This document shows positions 54,874-63,945 of a stretch of 64,000 bases of DNA, in pieces (positions within the stretch are counted from its first letter, which is position 1; each line of letters opens with the position of its first letter). Made by a program: the position numbers and the translations under genes. The notes below the pieces were generated by a model. That model did not search any database. It had not been told where the DNA came from and was given only the letters and a program-made list of their open reading frames with translations. The stretch is from contig NZ_LMGI01000003.1 in the NCBI RefSeq assembly GCF_001427105.1, positions 598,618 to 662,617 on the forward strand. Reading direction: 5' to 3'. The stretch comes from Sphingopyxis sp. Root154. Lineage in GTDB: Bacteria > Pseudomonadota > Alphaproteobacteria > Sphingomonadales > Sphingomonadaceae.

Positions 54874-56241
54874 TCAGGCGTCGCGCGCCGGCAGGCTCAG
54901 CGTAAAGCGCGCGCCCTGCCCCGGCGCGCTGTCGACGGTCAGTTCGCCGTCCATCGCGCGCGCAAGGCGGCGGGCAATATAGAGGCCGAGGCCCGAACCG
55001 CCGCTGTCGGTACGGCCGAGCCGCTCAAACTTCTCGAACACCACGGCCTGCTGCTCGGCATCGATCCCCTGCCCCTGATCGGCGACAGTAACCATCGCGC
55101 GGTCGCCGTCACGGTCTACGCGGATCCATATCTGCGAATTATCGGGCGAGTAGCGGATCGCATTGCCGAGCAGGTTGAGCAGCACCTGCAAAACGCGGCG
55201 AAACTCGCCGGTGGCCGGCGCCCGGTCGTCGGTGCGCGGCGCATCGATGCGGATGCCCTTTTCCTCTGCCTTCATGCCGAGCAGGCCCACCGCGCGGCGC
55301 GCCAGATCCCCCAGGTCGATTTCGTCGGCGGCCGCCTTGAACCCGGGCCGCTCGATATTCTGGAGATCGGCCAGATCGTCGACGAGGCCGAGCAGGTGGC
55401 GCCCCGCATGCGCGATATCGCCGGCGTAGCGCGCATAATCGGCGCGGATCGGGCCGTCGAACTGGCCCGAAATCGTCTCCGCCGTCGCGATGATTCGGCT
55501 GAGCGGGCCGCGCAACGCGCCATCGATGCGGCGGCCGAACTGCGGATCGGACAGCGGGAGCGATCCAAACGCCGGATCGACGAGCGCCCCGCCCCCCTTC
55601 GGCTCGGCGGGCACCTGACCTTCAGCGACGACTGCAAGCCCACGAAAACCCGTGAAACGCCCCGTGGCGTCGAACAAGGCTTCGCCCGACAAAGTCATCG
55701 CGATACCCGCCGCCTGCACGCGTTGGCTTTCAAAGCGCGACTGGCGTGCAAGCGCGCGCAAGACAGGAAAGCGCCCGTCTTCGTCGGGTTGGAGTTCGAA
55801 CAGCTCCGAAAGCGAGCGACCTTCCCAGCCGTCGGGGATGGGGGGCGCATCGGGCGCGGCGTGCAGCGCGACCAGGCGCAGCTGCTGGTCGCATTCCCAC
55901 GTCCAGCTTTGTGGTACGGCGGCGCTGTCGGCAATCACGGGCACCTGCGGCTGCCTCACCGGGCGTGTACGCCAGTCGCTGATCTCGAGACTCGCGCCGT
56001 CGGCATCGGGCGTGATGCGGACGATCGCGTGGATGTCACTATGATCGTCCGCGGCATATAGCGGCCGGCTGATGTCGCGGTGAAGCCGCTGCGCCAGCGC
56101 AACGAGCCGCGCAAGGTGCGGCAGCGCGAGCGGCTTATCGAGCCCCGCGCCCGCACGCTGCTGCAGGCGCAACAGTGGCGCATCGGCGCTGACCAGCACC
56201 CCCGACCGATCGATCCGGCCCCGGATGATGCGCTCACTCAT
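54874..56241 (-). CDS. PAS-domain sensor histidine kinase lacking the phospho-acceptor histidine
   Basis: The 455-residue protein has no membrane segment. A PAS-like domain covers about residues 115-207. The dimerisation helix (about 235-295) reads RRIDGALRGPLSRIIATAETI, where kinases have SHELRTPLN; Gly241 (bases 55519-55521) occupies the histidine position. The second helix (YAGDIAHAGRHLLGLVDDLADLQNIE) is normal. The ATPase domain is complete: N box LLNLLGNAIRYSP, G1 DQGQGI, F box FEKFERL, G2 GGSGLGLYIA. So it should bind ATP but cannot autophosphorylate in the usual way. Its start overlaps the upstream gene by 8 bp. No response regulator is nearby. Confidence 0.85.
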   Translation of the reverse strand: MSERIIRGRIDRSGVLVSADAPLLRLQQRAGAGLDKPLALPHLARLVALAQRLHRDISRPLYAADDHSDIHAIVRITPDADGASLEISDWRTRPVRQPQVPVIADSAAVPQSWTWECDQQLRLVALHAAPDAPPIPDGWEGRSLSELFELQPDEDGRFPVLRALARQSRFESQRVQAAGIAMTLSGEALFDATGRFTGFRGLAVVAEGQVPAEPKGGGALVDPAFGSLPLSDPQFGRRIDGALRGPLSRIIATAETISGQFDGPIRADYARYAGDIAHAGRHLLGLVDDLADLQNIERPGFKAAADEIDLGDLARRAVGLLGMKAEEKGIRIDAPRTDDRAPATGEFRRVLQVLLNLLGNAIRYSPDNSQIWIRVDRDGDRAMVTVADQGQGIDAEQQAVVFEKFERLGRTDSGGSGLGLYIARRLARAMDGELTVDSAPGQGARFTLSLPARDA

Positions 56242-57139
56242 CGCTGCTCACATCGGCCACCGCGCGTGCGGGCAGCATAACCAGCGACGCCTCGATCGGC
56301 GCCAGCGCCGAGTGATCGAGGCGCAGCGGTGCAAGAAGCGATGGCAGCGCGGCGGTTTCGGCGGTCAGGAGCGTCATCGCCATATCGTCATAGGCGCGGC
56401 GGTGCGCCGCCGCGGCGAGCGCGATCAGCGTGGGCCAATTGTGGCGTGCGATCGCCGCGGCGGCCGCGCCGGGCAATGCCGCTCCCAAAATCTCGTAATA
56501 GGCCTGTCCCGCATGCGCCATCCCGGTTTCTTCGGCCTGCCGTTCGATCGCGACCCGCACCGCGTCGCCCAGATCGGCGGCACGGCGCTTGTCCCCGCTC
56601 ACCTCGGCCAGCCGCCAGGCCGCGATATCGAGCAGCAGGGTGCGGAACGTTTCGCCGTCGAGATCGGCAATCGCGAGCGCGGGATTGCCCAGCACGTCGA
56701 AGCGGCGGCGGTCGGCGATCTGCAGCGCCAGATAGGCGCGATCGATATCGGATAGCGGCACGCTCTCCGCTGGTGCATCGGGGTGGGCTGTTGCGGGTTC
56801 GGACAGGATCGGCGGCGGGCTGGTTCGTTGCCCCGATTGCTCGCGCCAGCGATGCTCCTCGGCGCGCGCGAAACAAATACCCGCCAGCCGCGCCGCGCAG
56901 GGCAATCCGCCGCGCAGCCACTCGTTCCACAGTAGGCCCGGATCGATACGGGGATCGAGCCTTGCCGCGACTTCGACGACCAGCCGGCGCGCAACGCCCA
57001 GCGACAGCGCGCGCTGCTCCTCGGTGAGCCGCCCGGCAGCGGGCGCGGCCAGATAGTCCGCCAGTTCACGCAGGCGCGCCGACAGGGTCGGCGACGGCGG
57101 ATCGATGCCGGGAGAGGAGACGGATTCACTCATGCGCAT
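56234..57139 (-). CDS. Helical protein of unknown function, coupled to the degenerate kinase
   Basis: The 301-residue product is rich in Ala, Leu and Arg and predicted almost entirely helical, with a Pro/Ser-rich linker at about 100-128 that splits it into two lobes. It has no signal peptide, membrane segment or recognised motif; SDIDRAYLALQIADRRRFDVLG begins the second lobe. The stop overlaps the kinase start by 8 bp, so the two are translated together and are likely partners. It lies 52 bp after the gene of the membrane fusion protein. Function unknown; a DUF2336-like or adaptor role is only a guess from helical content and context. Confidence 0.7.
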   Translation of the reverse strand: MRMSESVSSPGIDPPSPTLSARLRELADYLAAPAAGRLTEEQRALSLGVARRLVVEVAARLDPRIDPGLLWNEWLRGGLPCAARLAGICFARAEEHRWREQSGQRTSPPPILSEPATAHPDAPAESVPLSDIDRAYLALQIADRRRFDVLGNPALAIADLDGETFRTLLLDIAAWRLAEVSGDKRRAADLGDAVRVAIERQAEETGMAHAGQAYYEILGAALPGAAAAAIARHNWPTLIALAAAAHRRAYDDMAMTLLTAETAALPSLLAPLRLDHSALAPIEASLVMLPARAVADVSSDE

Positions 57140-57191
57140 CCGCCAATAACAGCATGGCGTTAATAGGCCTTAAACCTTCAAGGCCATTGTT

Positions 57192-58406
57192 CTAGCGTCC
57201 TTCCGGGCGCCGCGCGAGCCGCAGCCAGAGCAATATCTGGAGCAGCGCGAGCAGCGGCAGGATAGCGAACATCAATGGAGCAACCCCGAACAACAGTGCC
57301 GGGGCGAGCATGATCCACGCCTGATCGGCGTCGGGCAGCAGCCAGTGGAACCGGCGGCGCTCGCCCGAATCCTCGTAAAGCCATCGTGCAAGCAGGATGG
57401 TTGCGGCGAGGCACGGCGCCAGTGCGGCCTCGGCAAACAACGGCATCTTGTGCGCCGGACCGGCGAGCGACAGGAGCCACGGGAAAATGGCGAGCAGCAC
57501 CCAGGCAAAGGTACGGATCACCTCGCGGGTCCGGTCCTGTGCTGCGCTTTCGGCTCGAAACGCCGACAGGAAGCGCATCGCCGCAAGTCCCAGGCCGCCG
57601 AAGATCGCCACCAGCGCGCCCGCCGCAGCGAGCCCGGTCGCGGCCAGCAACCCGACGATCACCCATAACGCCGCGGTGGCATAGGGCAGATAGCGCGCGG
57701 TGGCGGGCGATTTGACCAGCAACGGCCCGGCGAGCCGGATCAGCGGCATCATGATCGCCGAACGGCCCAGCCCCATGCCGCCATATTCGACCTGTTGCAG
57801 GCTCGACTGCTCGATCAGCGCCGCGGTGGGGCGATCGGCGACGATCGCGATCTCGCCCTGTTCGAACAGCGCGGGCTCGCAGTAAAGCCGCCGCGCGCCC
57901 GATTGCACCGCAAGCCGCAGCAGCGTCAGCATCATGTCCCACTCGCCCGGCATCGCGGCGAGTTCGGCGACCATCGGTTCCGAAATACACGCGAGCCCGC
58001 CCCAGCGGCGGGTCGCGTCGATGCGCTCGAACCCCTGTGTCAGCGGGGTATCGCCGGTCACGAGGATCGCGGGCGACCCGGGCCGGGCGATCGCCGCATA
58101 ATGCGTCCCTCCCGCACGCAGGCCGTCGGCGACCAGGATGATGCGATCATCGGGCTCGACCAGTCCCATCAGGTCGGAGGCGGCACGGACCGCCGTCACC
58201 TTCAGTCCGCGGCGGCGGATACGGTCGCACGTCGTTAGCAACTCGGCGGGAACCGCGCCGACCGCCACCGCGATATGCGTCACGCCGACGTCGGAGAGAC
58301 GCGCTGCCTGCCGCTCGATCAGCGTTTCGCCAGCCACGGTGACGAGCGCGCGGAGCGACCCGTCAGCCAGCGTTTCGCTGGCGCCGACCAGCGCAATCAG
58401 GGCCAT
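57192..58406 (-). CDS. Membrane protein resembling a degenerate nucleotidyltransferase/CDP-alcohol phosphotransferase fusion
   Basis: About 404 residues. The N-terminal half (1-200) follows the strand order of sugar-1-phosphate nucleotidyltransferases (ALIALVGASETLADGSLRAL, then VAGETLIERQAARLSDVGVTHIAVAVG, IILVADGL), but the GxGxRL loop and following lysine are missing. The C-terminal half has about six membrane segments. It begins GLGRSAIMMPLIRLAGPLLVKSPATARYLP, like the entry of CDP-alcohol phosphotransferases, yet the D-x2-DG-x2-AR catalytic signature is absent. The layout recalls fused inositol-phosphate cytidylyltransferase/phosphotransferases. The ATG at 58406 lacks a good ribosome site; a TTG at 58472 is possible. 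First gene of a likely three-gene operon, divergent from gyrA. Confidence 0.65.
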   Translation of the reverse strand: MALIALVGASETLADGSLRALVTVAGETLIERQAARLSDVGVTHIAVAVGAVPAELLTTCDRIRRRGLKVTAVRAASDLMGLVEPDDRIILVADGLRAGGTHYAAIARPGSPAILVTGDTPLTQGFERIDATRRWGGLACISEPMVAELAAMPGEWDMMLTLLRLAVQSGARRLYCEPALFEQGEIAIVADRPTAALIEQSSLQQVEYGGMGLGRSAIMMPLIRLAGPLLVKSPATARYLPYATAALWVIVGLLAATGLAAAGALVAIFGGLGLAAMRFLSAFRAESAAQDRTREVIRTFAWVLLAIFPWLLSLAGPAHKMPLFAEAALAPCLAATILLARWLYEDSGERRRFHWLLPDADQAWIMLAPALLFGVAPLMFAILPLLALLQILLWLRLARRPEGR

Positions 58407-58512
58407 CGGCGCCGGGGGTATTGAACAGCGGTCATCGGCGCGCAGCTTTAGGGACGACGAAGCGATTGGCAAGCCCCGCGATGGAGCCCGATGACGTCAC
58501 GCCTTCACCCCA

Positions 58513-58562
58513 TTTTCCCGCGCTTTACGCGTCATTTCTGCGCGCAAAAAAATGCGGGAAAA
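58513..58562. repeat. Inverted repeat in the region between gyrA and the divergent membrane-protein gene
   Basis: TTTTCCCGC (58513-58521) and GCGGGAAAA (58554-58562) form a 9-bp inverted repeat around a 32-bp spacer that itself holds CGCG pairs. The 235-bp gap is otherwise free of genes and contains A-runs just before gyrA. An operator or supercoiling-sensitive gyrA promoter element is possible; nothing more can be supported. Confidence 0.45.
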
Positions 58563-58641
58563 ATGACCGAATCGCTGGCCTTTCCACCCACCATCGGCTA
58601 GAAAAAAATCATCTCCCGAAAAGCAGAAAAAAGGCCGGGTC

Positions 58642-61386
58642 TTGACCGAAGAAAATACGCCTACGCCGCCGTCCGAGGATGGCGTTTCGCCGATCAACAT
58701 CGTCGACGAAATGAAGACGAGCTACCTCGATTACGCGATGAGCGTGATCGTCAGCCGCGCGCTCCCCGACGTACGCGACGGGCTGAAGCCGGTTCATCGC
58801 CGCATCCTTTATGCGGCGCAGGAAGGCGGCTTCATTCCGGGGCGTCCGTACAAGAAATCGGCGAAGATCGTTGGCGACGTGATGGGCAACTACCACCCGC
58901 ACGGCGACAGCGCGATCTATGACGCGCTCGCGCGCATGACGCAGGACTGGTCGCTACGCGTGCCCCTGATCGACGGTCAGGGCAATTTCGGCTCGATGGA
59001 CCCCGATCCGCCCGCATCGATGCGTTACACCGAAGCGCGCCTCGCCAAGACTGCGATGGTGCTGTTGAACGATCTCGACAAGGACACCGTCGACTTCCAG
59101 CCCAACTATGACGCGAGCCGCGAAGAGCCCACCGTGCTCCCGGCGCGATTCCCGAACCTGCTCGTCAACGGCGCGGGCGGTATCGCGGTCGGCATGGCGA
59201 CCAATATCCCGCCGCATAACCTCGGCGAAATCATCGACGCGACGCTCGCGATGATCGACCGCCAGCTCGAAGGCGGCGAGCCGGTCACGCTCGAAGAATT
59301 GATGGCGATTGTCCCCGGTCCCGATTTCCCGACCGGCGCGATGATGCTCGGCCAGGGCGGTGCGCGCAACGCCTATGCCACGGGCCGCGGCTCGATCATG
59401 ATGCGCGCGACGCACATCATCGAAGAAGGCCGGAACGACCGCCAATCGATTGTTCTGACGTCGATTCCTTTCCAGGTCGGCAAGTCGGGGCTCGTCGAGA
59501 AGATCGCCGAGGCAGCGCGCGACAAGCGCATCGAGGGCGTCGCCGACATTCGCGACGAATCGAACCGCGAAGGCGTGCGCGTCGTCATCGAGCTGAAGCG
59601 CGACGCGACCGCCGAGGTCGTGCTCAACCAGCTCTGGCGCCACACCCCGGCGCAGTCGAGCTTCCCCGCGAACATGCTCGCGATCCGGGGCGGACGCCCC
59701 GAAATGATGGGGCTGAAGGACATTCTTTCGGCCTTCATCACCTTCCGCGAGGAAGTGATCACCCGCCGCTGCAAGTTCGAACTCGCGAAGGCGCGCGACC
59801 GAGCGCATATCTTACTCGGCCTCGTCGTCGCGGTCAGCAATCTCGACGAAGTCGTCCGCATTATCCGCGGCTCGAACTCGCCCGCCGCCGCCCGCGAAGC
59901 GCTGCTCTTGCGCGAATGGCCGATCGGTGAAATCGCGCCATACATCCGCCTGGTCGAAGCGATCGAGGGCGAGATGGAGGAAAGCGCCACCTACCGTCTT
60001 TCTGAAGTGCAGGTAAAGGCCATCCTCGACCTTCGCCTCCATCGTTTGACCGCGCTTGGCCGTGATGAAATCGGCAAGGAACTCGGTGAGTTGGCGACCG
60101 AGATTGAGGAACTGCTTTCGATCCTCGCCGACCGCGTCAAACTCTATGGCGTGATGCGCGAAGAGCTTGTTGCGGTGCGTGAAGAATTCGCGACGCCGCG
60201 CCGCACGCTGCTCGCCCCCGCCGCCGACGGCATCGATGACGAGGATCTGATCGAGCGCGAGGAGATGGTCGTCACCGTCACCCTCGACGGCTATATTAAA
60301 CGCACGCCATTGGATACCTTCCGCGCTCAGCGCCGCGGCGGCAAGGGCCGCGCCGGCATGGCGACGAAGGACGAGGATGTCGTCACCGAGCTGTTCGTCA
60401 CCTCGACGCACACGCCGGTGCTCTTCTTCTCGACCGCGGGCAAGGTGTACCGCATGAAGGTGTGGCGCCTGCCCGAAGGCGGACCCGCGACGCGCGGTCG
60501 CCCGATGATTAACCTGCTTCCGCTCGCGCAGGGTGAGACGATCTCGACCGTGCTCCCGCTTCCCGAGGACGAGGCCGAATGGGGCAAGCTGCACGTCATG
60601 TTCGCAACCGCGAAGGGCAGCGTGCGTCGTAATAGCATGGACGCTTTCACCAACGTGCCCTCGAACGGCAAGATCGCGATGAAGTTCGAGGGCGAGGACG
60701 AGGACGATCGCCTGATCGGCGTCGCCTTGCTCGACGAAAGCGACGATGTGCTGCTCGCGACGCGCCAGGGCAAGGCGATCCGCTTCGCCGGCGACGACGT
60801 TCGCGAGTTCCAGAGCCGCAATTCGACCGGCGTGCGCGGCATGCGCCTCGCCGACGGCGACGAGGTCATTTCGCTCTCGATCCTGCACCGTGTCGGGACC
60901 AGCGGCGACGAACGCGAAGCCTATCTGCGCGCCGCACCATGGAAGGATAATGAAAACGAACCGACGCTGGATGGCGAGCGCATGACCGAACTGGCCGCGC
61001 GCGAACAGTTCATCCTGACCATCTGCGCCAACGGCTATGGCAAATTGTCCTCGGCCTATGAATATCGGCGCACGGGCCGCGGCGGTCAGGGCATCACCAA
61101 TATCGACAATATCGCGCGCAACGGCCTTGTCGTCGCCAGCTTCCCCGCAACCAAGGTGCACCAGCTGATGCTGGTGACCGACCAGGCGAAGCTGATCCGT
61201 ATGGGTCTCGATTCGATGCGTGTCATCGGGCGCGGATCGGCGGGCGTACGCCTGTTCGACGTTGCGAAGGACGAGCATGTCGTCTCGGCGGCGCTGATCG
61301 AGGAAAGCGACGAGGAAGAGGTCGAAGGCGCTGAAGGCGAAGCAACGCCCGAGGCCGAGACCCCGACCGAGGCGGCGCCCGAATGA
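58642..61386 (+). CDS. gyrA: DNA gyrase subunit A
   Basis: The 914-residue product has the breakage-reunion domain with the catalytic tyrosine in SMRYTEARL (Y129) and six C-terminal beta-pinwheel repeats, including the GyrA box QRRGGKG near residue 565 that marks gyrase rather than topoisomerase IV. The quinolone-determining residues are Ser90 and Asp94 ([11 protein letters not shown]), equal to the sensitive Ser83/Asp87 of Escherichia coli. The C-terminal 30 residues are a Glu/Ala-rich acidic tail. It negatively supercoils DNA together with GyrB, which is not in the window. The start is TTG at 58642, preceded by AAAAAAGG. It overlaps the DUF952 gene by 4 bp. Confidence 0.97.
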   Translation: MTEENTPTPPSEDGVSPINIVDEMKTSYLDYAMSVIVSRALPDVRDGLKPVHRRILYAAQEGGFIPGRPYKKSAKIVGDVMGNYHPHGDSAIYDALARMTQDWSLRVPLIDGQGNFGSMDPDPPASMRYTEARLAKTAMVLLNDLDKDTVDFQPNYDASREEPTVLPARFPNLLVNGAGGIAVGMATNIPPHNLGEIIDATLAMIDRQLEGGEPVTLEELMAIVPGPDFPTGAMMLGQGGARNAYATGRGSIMMRATHIIEEGRNDRQSIVLTSIPFQVGKSGLVEKIAEAARDKRIEGVADIRDESNREGVRVVIELKRDATAEVVLNQLWRHTPAQSSFPANMLAIRGGRPEMMGLKDILSAFITFREEVITRRCKFELAKARDRAHILLGLVVAVSNLDEVVRIIRGSNSPAAAREALLLREWPIGEIAPYIRLVEAIEGEMEESATYRLSEVQVKAILDLRLHRLTALGRDEIGKELGELATEIEELLSILADRVKLYGVMREELVAVREEFATPRRTLLAPAADGIDDEDLIEREEMVVTVTLDGYIKRTPLDTFRAQRRGGKGRAGMATKDEDVVTELFVTSTHTPVLFFSTAGKVYRMKVWRLPEGGPATRGRPMINLLPLAQGETISTVLPLPEDEAEWGKLHVMFATAKGSVRRNSMDAFTNVPSNGKIAMKFEGEDEDDRLIGVALLDESDDVLLATRQGKAIRFAGDDVREFQSRNSTGVRGMRLADGDEVISLSILHRVGTSGDEREAYLRAAPWKDNENEPTLDGERMTELAAREQFILTICANGYGKLSSAYEYRRTGRGGQGITNIDNIARNGLVVASFPATKVHQLMLVTDQAKLIRMGLDSMRVIGRGSAGVRLFDVAKDEHVVSAALIEESDEEEVEGAEGEATPEAETPTEAAPE

Positions 61387-61694
61387 CCGCCGCGACGGCC
61401 TTTAAGGTGCTGACACAGCAGCAATGGGCCGATTTCGAGCGCGAACGCGTGTTCCGCGGCGCTCCGGTGGATATCGCCGACGGCTATATCCACCTGTCGA
61501 CCGCCGAGCAGCTCGAAACGACGATCGCCAAATATTTCGCCGGGCAAAGCTGCCTGATGATCGCCGAGGTGGACCTGATCTGCCTCGGCGACGCGATCCG
61601 CTGGGAACCGGCGCGCGGCGGCGAACTGTTCCCGCACATTTATGCGGAACTGCCGATCCACGCGGTGGTGGGGTTGCAGAAGCGCGACCAGTAA
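61383..61694 (+). CDS. DUF952 domain protein
   Basis: The 103-residue cytoplasmic protein matches DUF952: FKVLTQQQWADFERERVFRG, DIADGYIHLSTAEQLETTIAKYF, DLICLGDAIRWEPARGGELFPHIYAELP. The family is related in fold to ADP-ribosyltransferases or 2'-phosphotransferase-like proteins in some analyses, but no activity is proven. The HLST motif and ELFPHIY are its conserved core. It starts in the gyrA stop (ATGA), so it is translationally coupled to gyrA. Why a DUF952 gene is tied to gyrase is not known. Confidence 0.88.
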   Translation: MTAATAFKVLTQQQWADFERERVFRGAPVDIADGYIHLSTAEQLETTIAKYFAGQSCLMIAEVDLICLGDAIRWEPARGGELFPHIYAELPIHAVVGLQKRDQ

Positions 61695-61844
61695 TCCTCG
61701 CCCTGCGAAGGGATGCGAATACTGGCGCGCGAGCGATACCCTTTTGGTCGAACGCCCGTCTGCGTTGGTCGCATCTTGCTTCGCGCGCCGAAATACTCCT
61801 ACCAGTGTCGGGCTTTGCACCGTCCGTGCATGGGGAGATAGAAG

Positions 61845-63914
61845 ATGCGCCTCGTTTTGATTGCCGCCCTGCTGGCCTCGGCCGCATCCGGCCCCGCCTA
61901 TGCGCATGAAACGGCCGTACCGGTCGCGCAATCGAAACCCGTCCCCAAGGAACAGCTGCTGAAGCCACCCGCCGACGCGGTACGATATGTGGTCGTGTCC
62001 GAAGCCGGCCAGCATGGCAGCCAGTGGCGCTGGCAGCTTCCCGACGGCCGCACCGCCTATCGCTGGTCGCAGGAATTGCGCGGCTGGATCACCGAGATGG
62101 ATCAGGTCACGACCTTTGGGCCCGGCGGCGCAATCGAGGCGCTGACCGTCCGCGGTGTCACCACCTCGGGCGACGCCGCCGAGGAGTTTCGCATCGCGAA
62201 CGGCCGCGCGACCTGGAAAACGGCGAATGACTCGGGCGAAGCGACTGCCGGTGGCTGGTACATCCCAGCCGGCGGAGTCGGCATCGCGAATGCCCCGCTG
62301 ATGGACGCGCTCGCCGCGGCGGGCGACGCCGGGCTGAATTTCCTGCCGAGCGGCAAGGGTCGGATGACCCTTGGCCCGGTGCACACGATCCAGGGGCCCG
62401 GCGGCCCCAAGAAGGTCCAGCTCGCCTTCGTCAGCGGCATCCTGCCCTCGCCGCTCCCCGTCTGGCTCGATGAGAACAAGCGCTATTTCGCCGACATCAG
62501 TTATATCTCGGTGATCCCGGCGGGATATGAGGGGGCGCTGAAACAGCTGCGCAACGCACAGGAAGCGGCGACCGCCGAAGCCGTCGCCGGCATCGCCAAA
62601 CGCTTCCTTTCGCCCGCCGCGAAAGCTCCTGTGCTGTTCGACAATGTCCAGCTGTTCGACGCCGACAAGGGCGTGTTCCTTCCCGCCCGCGCGGTGCTCG
62701 CCCAAGGCGGCAAGATTGCTGCCATCGGCGCGGCGGGATCGCTGAAAGCGCCCGCAGGAGCGCAGGTTATCTACGGGCGCGGCAAGACGCTGGTGCCAGG
62801 CATCTGGGACAGCCATCTTCACATCGGCGACGATTGGGACGTGCTCTCGAACATGGCCAACGGGATCACCAGCTTCCGCAGCCCCGGGACGACCTTCGAC
62901 CGTGCGGTCGAGGCGACCAAGCGGCGCGCCGACGGCAGCCTGCTGATGGGCGAACCCTTCATTTCGGTCATCATCGACAAGAAGGATCCGCTGGCGGCGC
63001 AGGGCGCCGAGGTGGTCAGCAGCGCCGAAGAGGCCATCGCCGCGGTGCGGCGCGTCAAGGATGCCGGGCTGTGGGGCGTCAAATTCTACACCTCGATGAA
63101 TCCGGCGTGGATCGCGCCCGCCGCCGCCGAGGCGCACCGCCTTGGCCTGCATGTCCACGGCCATGTCCCCGCGACGATGAAACCGAGCGAAGCCGTCGCT
63201 GCGGGCTATGACGAACTTACTCACCTCAATTTCGTGGTGATGGAGTCGATGCCGCGCGAAGTGATCGACAAGGCGAACACGCGGCAACGCGTGGAAGGGC
63301 CGGCGCGCTATTTCAAGGATGTCGACCTCGACGGCCCCGTGATGTCGCGCTTCGTCGCCGACCTTGCGGCCAAGAAAACGCTCGTCGATCCGACGATCGT
63401 CATCTTCGAGGGCATGCTGACGCAAGACGGCGGGCAACCCCAGCCGGCCTACGCACCCTATATGGGCATCATCTCCCCCGTCCTCGAACGCTCGGTGTTC
63501 ACCGCCGGCGGCTATCCGCTGGTCGAAGGACTGACGCGCGACGATTATCGCAAGAGCTACGCGAAAATGGTCGAGCTCGTCGGCCGGTTGCACAAGGCAG
63601 GCGTGCCGATCGTCGCCGGCACCGACGGCTGGGGGATCGAGTTGATCCGCGAACTCGAAATCTATCGGCAGGCCGGGTTCAGCCCCGCCGAAGCTATCCA
63701 GAGCGCCACCATCGTCCCTGCGCGCGTCGTGGGCGCCGACAAGCGCACCGGCTCGATAGCGGTGGGCAAGGAAGCCGATCTGGTTTTAGTCGACGGCGAC
63801 CCCTCGACCGACCTCGGCGCGCTCCGCCGCGTGGTGACGGTCGTCAGCGACGGCTATGTGATGGACGCAAACGAACTGCGGAAAGCCGCGGGCTACAGCG
63901 GCACGCCGAAGTAG
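61845..63914 (+). CDS. Exported metal-dependent amidohydrolase
   Basis: The 689-residue product has a signal peptide (MRLVLIAALLASAASGPAYA), an N-terminal region of about 290 residues of unclear fold, and a C-terminal amidohydrolase domain starting near residue 300. The latter shows the metal motif VPGIWDSHLHIGDDW near 320 (HxH), the lysine strand GVKFYTSMNP near 415, GLHVHGHVPATM near 440, IVAGTDGWGIELIRELEIYRQAGFSPAEAI near 590 and KEADLVLVDGDP near 645. Substrates of such enzymes include cyclic amides and dipeptides, and cannot be fixed here. GGGGAGATAGAAG precedes the ATG. The 150-bp upstream gap holds its promoter. Confidence 0.9.
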   Translation: MRLVLIAALLASAASGPAYAHETAVPVAQSKPVPKEQLLKPPADAVRYVVVSEAGQHGSQWRWQLPDGRTAYRWSQELRGWITEMDQVTTFGPGGAIEALTVRGVTTSGDAAEEFRIANGRATWKTANDSGEATAGGWYIPAGGVGIANAPLMDALAAAGDAGLNFLPSGKGRMTLGPVHTIQGPGGPKKVQLAFVSGILPSPLPVWLDENKRYFADISYISVIPAGYEGALKQLRNAQEAATAEAVAGIAKRFLSPAAKAPVLFDNVQLFDADKGVFLPARAVLAQGGKIAAIGAAGSLKAPAGAQVIYGRGKTLVPGIWDSHLHIGDDWDVLSNMANGITSFRSPGTTFDRAVEATKRRADGSLLMGEPFISVIIDKKDPLAAQGAEVVSSAEEAIAAVRRVKDAGLWGVKFYTSMNPAWIAPAAAEAHRLGLHVHGHVPATMKPSEAVAAGYDELTHLNFVVMESMPREVIDKANTRQRVEGPARYFKDVDLDGPVMSRFVADLAAKKTLVDPTIVIFEGMLTQDGGQPQPAYAPYMGIISPVLERSVFTAGGYPLVEGLTRDDYRKSYAKMVELVGRLHKAGVPIVAGTDGWGIELIRELEIYRQAGFSPAEAIQSATIVPARVVGADKRTGSIAVGKEADLVLVDGDPSTDLGALRRVVTVVSDGYVMDANELRKAAGYSGTPK

Positions 63915-63945
63915 AGGTTGACTGCTATCGACGCCCGAACCCAAA

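Noticed and set aside
61086..63593. 835-codon open frame on the minus strand
   Set aside because: It lies opposite gyrA, the DUF952 gene and the amidohydrolase, all of which have clear motifs; it is a by-product of high GC third positions.
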